From Eudorina sp. 2006-703-Eu-15 (lineage: Eukaryota > Chlorophyta > Chlorophyceae > Chlamydomonadales > Volvocaceae), in contig BDSI01000132.1 of NCBI GenBank assembly GCA_003117195.1, positions 276,078 through 340,077 on the forward strand: DNA of 64,000 nt. The letters run 5' to 3'. The notes beneath the pieces were generated by a model. That model made no database searches and was not told the origin of the DNA. It saw only the letters and a program-made list of their open reading frames with translations. Below are positions 31,683 through 40,111 of the stretch, in pieces (position 1 is the first letter of the stretch; each line of letters begins with the position of its first letter). Made by a program: the position numbers and the translations under genes.

Positions 31683-32082
31683 ATGACTGAAACGCCCGAC
31701 CAGAGGGTCTGTGAACTTTTTATCTATGCTCCTGACCATGATATCGCGCCCAACGAGGTCGGGGACTGGACCTTCCTCTTGGAACGCCAAAGCAAGCGGA
31801 CCATCCGCGACTACAAGACCGAGCCCATCCTCGAGAACGCCATGTTTACCGACCCCTACAATCCCTTCGAGAACTGGTATAAAGGCCTTCGCATTCTGAG
31901 CCTGCCCGCACATGCTGGGCCAGGAGTTCCTGCTGGAGGAGCACGCCGAGAAGCTCCGCGACAACAACAACTTGCTAGGCAAGCCCTATCCGACTTTCAC
32001 TATCTTTGTGAGATGGTTCAGAAACATCAACAGCCGCATTACCGGCCTGGACTGGGGAGACATGATCGCCCACGACTTCTGA
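31683..32082 (+). pseudogene. Second conserved protein of the HUH element (copy A), frameshifted
   Basis: From Met 31683 the frame reads VCELFIYAPDHDIAPNEVGD and NPFENWYKGLRIL. A one-base excess near 31915 then forces a shift to the frame carrying EFLLEEHAEKLRDNNNLLGK and LDWGDMIAHDF, with a stop at 32082. The homologue at 45373-45798 is unbroken. The same break is in copy D, so it predates their spread. Confidence 0.7.
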
Positions 32083-32431
32083 ACACCGGCTCGCCAACGC
32101 CAGTACATATTGTACATATCCTTTATATATGCGCTTGTTACCTCTGTAACATACACCGGCGCTCCTATCTGGACCTGTCTCAACAGTCCGCTGTGAACGT
32201 TCTTGCAATGCCACGCTTCGCGCTCCCGCAACGCTTCAGCGCTCATCTATATCTTCGCCTATCCTTTGCATTGCCCCGCGTCTACTCCTTTCCACACCCT
32301 TCGTCAGCTTCTCAGAGGCTTTATATGGACCGTACACGGCCGTGCTGAACCAGTTTTGTCACTATGCAACGCAAACTACTACATTACCGCATTCTAATCG
32401 GCCTTCGAATTAACTACGGCTAACCCTTACA

Positions 32432-32743
32432 AACCCTTAGAAGTTTGCGTTGCAAAAGTTTAGTGGTGAAATGTGTTAGTTAGACACCATCCATAACCTT
32501 GTTTTAACGTACATCCAGGATGCAATTTCATGCCTTTTTTGGCATGCCTTTTGTGGCAAGTGTGATCAGGATATCAGTTGACATAGCCCAATGCTGTCGT
32601 AATCGCTTCTACCATCTGCTTCCTCGGCGATTTACACTTTTTTGGTTGCGCATGGCTTCTTGCTCGTAGGTCGCTTACTCCACAGCATACCATCCATTGC
32701 CGTATGGTAATGTCTTTGTGTGATTGTGTGATTGTGTCAATTT
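32432..32743. other. No supported gene
   Basis: Short spacer with scrambled pieces of the element-end motif (gtttgcgttgca near 32452; aatgtgttagtt near 32470). No coding frame. Confidence 0.5.
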
Positions 32744-33775
32744 AGTAGTTTGCGTTGTGACAAAACTGGCTGGTCAGGGTCGTGTACGAGCCATATAAAG
32801 CATGACCGCGGTTGCTGCAGCAGCGCTGTCAGAGCCGACTGGTGCGATGCCCGAGAAGAGGTTCTTATAACATTTTATACAATATGTCAGCGCCCTGGAA
32901 AGGACTTTGTTTGCTGATGCTGAGGGTGTTGTTCCCGACGAAATCGCAAATAGGGAGAGAGTGGTCGCGGACAGGAAGGAATGCAGAGCGAGAAGGTACA
33001 AGGGTTGAATGGCAAGAGCTGAAGCAGTAGGTTTGAAAGGTTGCCCCATCAGAGGTCGTCCCAGAGCATGGTGCCACAGGCCAAGCCGTCGAATGGACGT
33101 TGATGTCTTTGAATGAATCACCTCGCTGGAAGGAAGAAGAACAATAGGGACGAGCATGCAAAGCGGACTTGTGTCGCGGCGTGGTGAAGTCAGCATGAAA
33201 CAGGAAGTCGTAAGGATTGTTGCACAGAACAGGCGCACCCCCATGAAGAACGACAGAAGTCATCAGTGAACAGCACGCAGCTGTAGATGCTGCGGAACGG
33301 CAGATTGGGAGGTTGGTGCTGGAGCGCCTGAAGTCCTGCGCCTGCGTCGAGCGAGGAGTCGCTGGAACAGAGGCGTAGTGTACAAGAACGCGCACGGTGG
33401 CCAAAATGCGCCATGTACCAAGTCATTAATTCGCGGAGCACCGTTCGGATTGCTATATGCAGTCGGTATTGCGAGGCAGTAACGAATGCGGGTCACAGAT
33501 GCGAGGTTCATGGATGGGTCTTGTCCGGAACAACAGCCCATTGCACGATTTCCTAGTTTGTCTATGTCAAATATCTGAAACAATGGTGCCTGAAGCATTT
33601 CCGCCTGCAAAGTGGCGGAGCACATGTTCTTCTTCATCTCTTGTCCATTTTTTTGCGCGCAAGCACCCACTGAAAGGCTTTCATGCGCTCTATTTCATGC
33701 CTCCAACGCACAATGGAATTCCCCAGTCGGGGGTTCCGTACGCAGAGGGCCACTTTCCTTTTTCGCGCGAGTTTA
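32744..33775 (-). mobile_element. Diverged HUH-element derivative, copy B (inverted)
   Basis: In reverse complement this starts taaactcgcgcga and the conserved 5' end (gtggccctctgcgtacgg) and finishes with the 3' end (gacaaaactgg in plus orientation near 32758, tagtttgcgttg at 32746). Its minus-strand frame (33670-33263) keeps a recognisable counterpart of the N-terminal protein (FDIDKLGNRAMG, DPSMNLASVT), but the hydrophobic helix is degraded. The second protein is not recognisable. An old, dead copy. Confidence 0.75.
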
Positions 33776-33925
33776 TTTTGCATGGCAGTATCATGCCGGA
33801 AATGAAGACTTGCGCAAACCCTACATCAGCAATCCTGCGTTGCAGGACAGACGTTCTAGTCTGAGTTCCCGCTTCAAATCAAACCCAGGAACGAGCAGTG
33901 AACAAACCTCGCCACCGCAGGAATC

Positions 33926-34198
33926 TTAGAAGATCGCCTTGATGGTTGTGTGCAAATTGAAGAACGCAAAGTGCGGATCGGTTATAGGAACAGCGCACCA
34001 ACCTGACAGCTTCTCCACGAGGTCCTTGCGGAGAGCTTTAAGGTCGGCGAGCTCGGTGACCAGCCGTCGGTACTCGGCAACCAGTACTTCGTTGTTGGGA
34101 GCCCCGCGGAGCTCAACAACCGTCTCCTTCAGCGTCTTATTAGTAAGCTCAATTTCTACGTCCGTTTTGCTCAGCCTCTCGCGAAGGAAGTCTGCCAT
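33926..34198 (-). CDS. Small coiled-coil protein, 90 residues or first exon
   Basis: Met 34198 opens MADFLRERLSKTDVEIELTN, followed by a heptad-like Leu/Val pattern through LADLKALRKDLVEKL. The last about 25 residues look less natural, and a ggttggtg near 34000 could be a splice donor. Unknown function; such coiled coils often sit in front of larger domains. It lies between two HUH-element copies and is not part of either. Confidence 0.45.
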   Translation of the reverse strand: MADFLRERLSKTDVEIELTNKTLKETVVELRGAPNNEVLVAEYRRLVTELADLKALRKDLVEKLSGWCAVPITDPHFAFFNLHTTIKAIF

Positions 34199-34352
34199 GG
34201 CTAAGGCACTGTGGCCACTGTGGCGGTCGAGGGTATAAAGGACGCCTCACGTGAAATTTGGTCAATGCGTCTTAAACTAACATAACCTTTGTTCCTCTTT
34301 ACATTGTGTGAATGTGCGCCACATTTGCTGTATGGCCTGTAGTCGGTTCCGT

Positions 34353-34438
34353 GAAGGCAAGCGCGCCTGCGCTCCGAGCGAGCGGAGCATGCGGAGCTTC
34401 TATGGCAGACCGTTGGAAGCGCAATGCTGTAAATTAAA
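34353..34438. repeat. Dispersed about 85-bp repeat, copy 2
   Basis: Second copy of the repeat at 26282-26372, lacking the short ccttcccc insertion. It lies just before the start of the long HUH element. Confidence 0.8.
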
Positions 34439-34641
34439 TTAATTATCGATTACACGGTGTTTGCGGCTATGCAACGCAAGCTACTAAACTGACACACTAC
34501 AATATTGTAAACTCGCGCGGAAAAAGAAAGTGGCCCTCTGTGTACGGAATGCCCGACTCGGGAAAGCCAGTCCAGCAGAACGCGCTCCGCAAAGGGATGT
34601 TTCGGCGAATATGAATAAAGGATTTCGAAAAGTTTTAGACG

Positions 34642-35179
34642 GTGGTTGCGCGCACGCGAATGGTGTGGGATACAGGGAAATCGCTGCAAGCCGGGCATTT
34701 GCTTGCTGGCCGCTCCAGCGGCGCCGTCCTAAAGCGCGATGGCAGCAAAGTCACAGCATTCTTCCATATGGACATAGACAATCAAGCGCCCGTTCCTCAG
34801 TGGTGGTGGCCCTGGGAAGACCCAACCATGAATCTCGCAACTGTTACATCAATTATGATTATTTCATGGCTTGCCATTGCCGCTGCGCAGAACGTTGTGT
34901 ACCGTGGGCCTAGGTGGGATCAGGAGAATCAGCACGCATACTGGCCGCCGGGGTCGGCGGGCTATGTGAATTTCCTGCGAGCGCTTGCCGACGACTTGAC
35001 CCGACTTGACCGACGCCGAACTTGATGCTTTCCAGCGCCAGCACCCAAATGTTCCCGCTCCCCCCAATGCGGTGCCAGAACCAGCTGCGCAGCATCCTGC
35101 TCTTCATGGAATGAATGCGGTCGCCCAGCCCCAGAATGCCGCCGCTGCGCCAGGCCCTCCGCCTCAGCAAGAAGCACCA
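34642..35179 (+). pseudogene. N-terminal part of the HUH protein, broken by a 10-bp duplication
   Basis: From Met 34642: DIDNQAPVPQWWWPWEDPTM, then the hydrophobic helix NLATVTSIMIISWLAIAAAQ, then NVVYRGPRWDQENQHAYWPP. A perfect tandem duplication of cgacttgacc (34992-35001 and 35002-35011) shifts the frame. The other frame continues as TDAELDAFQRQHPNVPAPPN and a Gln/Pro/Ala linker to the insertion boundary. With one duplicate removed the two parts are co-linear. The linker is in frame with the HUH-coding half beyond the insertion. Whether the membrane-like segment and the HUH domain form one protein or are processed is unknown. Confidence 0.6.
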
Positions 35180-35195
35180 CGTCTGTAAAATGGAA

Positions 35196-35540
35196 AACTA
35201 CCTATAGTCCATCTATTTGCGATTATAGACGAGTCGTCTATAGTCGACCAATACACCATCCTTTTAGATGATCGATTGGGTCGTCTATAGACGACTCGTC
35301 TATGGATCACCTATAGACGATGCGTCTATAGACGATGATCTATTGTGCAGACAGACGGCCATCTATAGATGCCGGGCCTCGTCTGTAGATGGTGGTCTAT
35401 AGACGAATCGTCTATCGCGCAGAAAGATCAATCAGCTATAGACGCCTGGCCTCGTCGGTCTTTAGATGGTGGTCTATAGTCGATTGTCTATAGCAATTAC
35501 CGCTGAACGGCAGTAGTCATTGGTCTATAGACCATTGTAT
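35196..35540. repeat. Left terminal array of TCTATAGACGA words
   Basis: More than ten occurrences of variants of tctatagacga, in both orientations because the word is nearly self-complementary. The clearest is the perfect 16-base palindrome gtcgtctatagacgac at 35280-35295. Spacing is irregular, so this is not a simple tandem repeat. Confidence 0.9.
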
Positions 35541-35570
35541 TAGCAGAGTGTGGTTACATGCGTGATCTGT

Positions 35571-35775
35571 CCACACGCTACACGGCATCCATCCATCCTG
35601 TATCCCTCCCTCAGTTTGCAACCGTCCACACACTACACGGCATCCATCCATCCTGTGTCCCTCCCTCAGGTTGCAACCGTCCACACACTACACGGCATCC
35701 ATCCATCCTGTGTCCCTCCCTCAGGTTGAAACCGTCCACACACTACACGGCATCCATCCATCCTGTGTACCCTCA
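35571..35775. repeat. 55-bp tandem repeat, about 3.7 units
   Basis: The word cacggcatcc recurs at 35581, 35636, 35691 and 35746 (period 55). Units differ by a few substitutions. It lies between the left array and the KDZ-like exons. Confidence 0.92.
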
Positions 35776-35851
35776 GTGTGATCGGATCCCTATCCTATCC
35801 ACCCCTGCGCCCTCCCATTTTCCCTCCCCTCCCGCTTCCCCGCCGTTGCCC

Positions 35852-37004
35852 TCACTCCCCCGTGTTCCCCCGACCCCGCCCTCTCATGCTTCCCCGCCGG
35901 CGCCCTCCCGCTCGTAGTGCTCGCCCATCAGGCTGATCGGTTCCCTCAGACTCGTCAGAGTCCTTGGACTCCTCGGACTGCTGGCTGGGCTCCTTCGACT
36001 TATCAGGCTTGTCCTCACCACCTTCTGCCACCACGTATTGCCAACCCCACTTCTTGGCCTCAGCAGCAGCCGTGATCTCACCCAAGCGTGCAATGGCCTG
36101 GGATGGGCAGAGTCTATCCTTCTCTCTTTCTGCACGCCATGTGTCATCACAGTCGATATGGACCACAGACAAAACCTCCTCCAGGGGACGGCCGACAAGA
36201 TTATTCAGCACAAACCGTGACGTAATCTCCTCATCCTTGCCTGCCAACTCCTCATTGCTGCGCGTGCCGGTTGGTGGGCGTGGGATCCGGACAATGCAGA
36301 CACGCTCGATGACAGTCTCCAACGGGATGCACCCAAACGACTCAGCGGGTGCACCGGACTTCCTGTGGAGGGGTGGAAAAGAGACCGACTGTGAGCTGAC
36401 AGGGATGACTAAGAGCGTCACACGCGGGAATATCTTACTACTACACACCTGTGCCACTCCAATGGGCGCAGGTTGAGGTCCCGGTTCCACTCGTCCTCCT
36501 TTGCCGTGAACCAGCGTATGTACAGCAGATCCAGCGTTTCCTTCTCCCACGTGACACTCAGCAGCAGCTGCACCTGCAGGTTGCATTGCCCATTAACAAC
36601 CAGACATCACGGGATGCTGTATGTGCGGTTGCAACTCATTCACTTACCCGGCCGTACCAAGTGCCATCCTCGTCGCTGCGGACAGACACGTCGCAAGCAG
36701 GTTGCACACCCTTGTTGCCGAATATTTTTGATGCAAAGCGGCCCCCACGGACATACACGACCGTCTCGCTGGAGGCGCAGTACAAGTAGCACACCCGCCT
36801 GATCGTCACCTGCAGGAGGACAAAATTGTTAATGCGTACTTTTATCGTTCTCTGCAGGCCCCAACTCAGCACAACTACGGAGCAAGCCCCTGAAACTTGC
36901 CTTGCAGAGGTCCAGGTGGCAGGGGAGCAGGCCCCACTCGCTGCGCAGCTGCTTACTGAGGCGCAGCTGCAGGTACTTCGCCCCGTCGTTGTCTGCTGCG
37001 GACC
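35852..37004 (-). CDS. C-terminal half of a KDZ-like transposase, four exons
   Basis: Exons 37004-36901, 36809-36648, 36573-36449 and 36362-35852 join in frame; the first intron uses a GC donor (AAG|GCAAGT). Readable segments: AKYLQLRLSKQLRSEWGLLP; VCYLYCASSETVVYVRGGRF; LLSVTWEKETLDLLYIRWFT with RDLNLRPLEWHR; then ESFGCIPLETVIERVCIVRI, and an acidic Ser/Glu/Asp-rich tail ending in an Arg/Gly-rich (RGRGRG) peptide at 35852. The beta-rich middle with YIRWF ... LRPLEWHR, followed by a V.IV.I strand, looks like the BAH-like C-terminal domain that follows KDZ transposases. Splicing is intact here, but the link to upstream exons crosses about 6 kb of minisatellite. Confidence 0.55.
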
Positions 37005-38134
37005 CTGCAAATGAAGGGAAACTTGTAACTTGTAAGCTAGATGAAGTACTTCAGACGCATATGAAGTACTTCGCGTAGGCCCCACTTCATCCGCGTATTA
37101 AGGCCCTCCCAAGCACTTCATATGAACTACTTTGTACGAAGCACTTCATAGAAACCACTTCATCCAACGGTCCAATGCCGTCCGCACAATGACAGGCATC
37201 CGAGCACGTAACTTTCAGCTACCGCCGGCTGTGCTTGGGTCCCTTCTGCCAGATGACGTGCTCCTGCTCAATGTTTTCCATCCCACCCTACGTGGATTTC
37301 TCTGCCCCAGACTTATCTGCCCCAGACTGATCGCGCCCAGTCGCCTTGCCCCCAGTCGCCTTGCCCCGCGCCCCCTGCCGCGACCACGGTTATGCACCAA
37401 CTAGACGCTTTGCTTAGCCGCTCGCCCCACAGCTGCTGTGCTCCACCGGCTCGCCCCACAGCTGCTGTGCTCCACCGGCTCCACAAGCGGTGCCTCAGCA
37501 GGCACTTCAGTCGTTGACCACGCTTCTCCTGTAACGGGAAGACAGATGGTTGCGAATCATTCTTATGTTGGGGGACAGTCAACCATTGATGCAGTCGGCA
37601 GCACAACAGAAGAAATGCGAACTCAAAGCTGCAACACACCAACAACATTATACTCTCACCAGAAAGCATAGTCTCGGCCCAATATGAAAGCCGTGTAATC
37701 GGTCTGTCGCATTCTGTCGCTTGTGAAGCCAGCCTCAAGAGCTGCCAGAACGCTAAGAGTCAAGGCAACTGGACAACCTTTCTACGTCAAAAATTATTAA
37801 CAGATCACGAGTGCGTCCATGGGATGAGCGTATGGTACGTGCAAGGCTGGGTCAACTTGGTTGTTAACAGCGTCCAGCGGTCAAGGATAACATTCTGCAT
37901 GTTGGCATAAGAATGTGATAGCAGTTATCAATAATATGTTAAGAAGGTATGATAATATTACAAAGGAGTCAAGGACGCATGGACGCTTGAGAATTCAGCT
38001 GCATGCAGCAAACGTGCTTCCGTACTCAAGAACAATGCACTTTGTGTGCTTGCGAGTACCGTTCGTGACCTCAACAGAACCGTATAACATCTCTTGTGAG
38101 CCCAAACCAATCACATGTCCTGACACGCGGGGGG
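37005..38134. other. Spacer with short repeats
   Basis: It includes repeated gaagtacttc and cacttcat words (37040-37160), a cgcccagtcgccttgccccc run (37320-37375) and a 29-bp direct duplication (gctcgccccacagctgctgt core) at 37420-37478. No coding frame with bias or a domain. Confidence 0.5.
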
Positions 38135-39508
38135 TGTTTCCTGGAACGTGACGGCCAATGCGCGACAGCCTGCTCTCGAATCTCGGGCTGCCCTTTCCGC
38201 CGACGGATGATACCCTTGACGGGAGTCTCCAGATGCGACGGCGCGTCAAGATTCGTTTGGGCGCCCGTCTGGACGGTGCTGCAAGGCTGTCCCGCATAGG
38301 TTTCAGCCGGGGGCCGTTTCAGGAACGTGATTCGGGCCATGCGCGACCCCCTGCTGCTCTCGAATGTCGGGCTGCCCTTTCCGCCGACGGATGATACCCT
38401 TGACGGGAGTCTCCAGATGCGACGGCGCGTCCAGATTCGTTTGGGAGCCCGTCTGGACGGTGCTGCAAGGCTGTCGTGCATAGGTTGCAGCCGGTGCCGT
38501 TTCTGGAACGTGATTCGGGCCATGCGCGACCCCCTGCTGCTCTCGAATCTCGGGCTGCCCTTTCCGCAGACGGATGGTACCCTTGACGGGAGTCTCCTGA
38601 TGCGACGGCGCGTCAAGATTCGTTTGGGAGCCCGTCTGGACGGTGCTGCAAGGCTGTCCCGCATAGGTTTCAGCCGGGGGCCGTTTCTGGAACGTGATTC
38701 GGGCCATGCGCGACCCCCTGCTGCTCTCGAATCTCGGGCTGCCCTTTCCGTCGACGGATGGTACCCTTGACGGGAGTCTCCAGATGCGACGGCACGTCCA
38801 GATTCGTTTGGGCGCCCGTCTGGACGGTGCTGCAAGGCTGTCCCGCATAGGTTTCAGCCGGGGGCCGTTTCTGGAACGTGATTCGGGCCATGCGCGACCC
38901 CCTGCTGCTCTCGAATCTCGGGCTGCCCTTTCCGTCGACGGATGGTACCCTTGACGGGAGTCTCCAGATGCGACGGCACGTCCAGATTCGTTTGGGCGCC
39001 CGTCTGGACGGTGCTGCAAGGCTGTCCCGCATAGGTTTCAGCCGGGGGCCGTTTCTGGAACGTGATTCGGGCCATGCGCGACCCCCTGCTGCTCTCGAAT
39101 CTCGGGCTGCCCTTTCCGTCGACGGATGGTACCCTTGACGGGAGTCTCCTGATGCGAAGGCACGTCCAGATTCGTTTGGGCGCCCGTCTGGACGGTGCTG
39201 CAAGGCTGTCCCGCATAGGTTTCAGCCGGGGGCCGTTTCTGGAACATGATCGGGCCATGCGCGACCCCCTGCTGCTCTCAAATCTCGGGCTGCCCTTTCC
39301 GCAGACGGATGGTACCCTTGACGGGCGTCTCCTGATGCGACGGCGCGTCCAGATTAGTATGGGCGACTGCAAGGATGCTCCGCATGGGTTTCAGTCGGCG
39401 GCCGTTTCCTGGAACGTGATTCAGGCTGTGCGCGACCCCCTGCTCTCGAATCTCGGGCTGCCCTTTCCGCCGACGGATGATACCCTTTACGGGAGTCTCC
39501 TGATGGCG
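38135..39508. repeat. 184-bp tandem repeat, about 7.5 units
   Basis: The word atgcgcgaccccctgctg recurs every 183-184 bases (for example near 38705, 38889 and 39073). Units are highly similar in the centre (38690-39240) and more diverged at both edges, the usual pattern for unequal exchange. 184 is not divisible by three and frames are not maintained across units. Confidence 0.93.
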
Positions 39509-39809
39509 TTCCCTGTGCCTGAGCACTGATCCGCCTTCCCCGCCAGCCCCCTTCCCCAGCCCGTCAATGCCCTGAGCATGAAACGGTCTTACCAGTCCAC
39601 CCCGCCCAACCTAAGCCCGCTGCTCCCATGCTGCCCCGCTGTGCCCTGTCCAGTGTAAGACATGGTGGTGAGAACCACCGTTTCACGAGAGTTCCGTCAC
39701 CTCTCGCAAACAAACACACGTGGCATTTCCCCGGCCCACCTTTCCCCGCCCCGTCTCGCCTTGCCCCCGCCCGCCTTGCCCCCGTCTCGCCTTGCCCCCG
39801 CCTTGCCTT

Positions 39810-39892
39810 GCGCCGCCTTTCCCCGCCCCGCCTTTCCCCGCCCCGCCTTTCCCCGCCCCGCCTTTCCCCGCCCCGCCTTTCCCCGCCCCCTG
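39810..39892. repeat. 15-bp tandem repeat (cgccccgcctttccc)
   Basis: About five exact units of ccccgcctttccccg, preceded by a looser cgccttgcccccg run from 39760. Pyrimidine-rich on this strand. Confidence 0.9.
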
Positions 39893-40111
39893 GCCATTCG
39901 TGGATCGCCCAAGTGTGAAGCCTACTGCGCTAAATCCCCGTCATAGTCTGAACAAGCCCCGCCCAGCTGCGATTCCCTTACCCAAGCGCGAGTGTGGCGC
40001 CCAGCATGTTGAATGCACCCGGACGAAGGCAGTGTGAGTGGCACCCACAAGCCCCGCCCCGCGCCCAGTCAGCAGCGTGCGCGTATAGCATCCGACGGTC
40101 ATCAGCTGCTA

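Larger units (their letters stand above)
31169..32380 (+). mobile_element. Non-autonomous HUH-element derivative, copy A (nested in the LTR)
   Basis: It splits the retrotransposon 5' LTR between cggtaa and acattaccgcatt. It is identical in sequence to 46091-47302 (constant offset 14922). It starts taaactcgcgtg and ends gcaacgcaaactact. It retains the 5' reading frame (31303-31626, with the hydrophobic segment MNLATVTALMVVSLLAVAAA) and the second frame (Met 31683, conserved APDHDIAPNEV and LDWGDMIAHD). The endonuclease-coding middle is deleted: the sequence jumps from WPRQHN to ILDPDLEPLF, corresponding to the end of the endonuclease frame at 45.33-45.38 kb. A single extra base near 31915 also breaks the second frame. 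Confidence 0.88.
27192..32431 (-). mobile_element. Ty3/gypsy chromovirus-type LTR retrotransposon, internally deleted
   Basis: The element is transcribed on the minus strand. Its 5' LTR (right side on this strand) is 30957-31171 continuing at 32381-32431, split by another element; it ends TG...CA in transcript order. The primer binding site TGGTATCAGAGC (initiator tRNA-Met complement) is at 30954-30943, two bases inside the LTR. A polypurine tract (GGGGGGAA) at 27358-27349 precedes the 3' LTR at 27348-27192, which has lost about 107 bases of its far end. Gag is followed directly by integrase; protease, reverse transcriptase and RNase H are absent. Flanking sequence at the truncated end is the gcgggattcacatatgaaac repeat also seen near 25337. 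Confidence 0.9.

Noticed and set aside
35196..35540. CRISPR array
   Set aside because: The TCTATAGACGA words are irregularly spaced, occur in both orientations and lack constant repeats with unique spacers. No cas gene is present, and the context is eukaryotic.
38071..39372. Arg/Ser-rich minus-strand proteins of 150-250 residues
   Set aside because: The 184-base period is not divisible by three, so each frame ends after one or two units. These are tandem-repeat artefacts.
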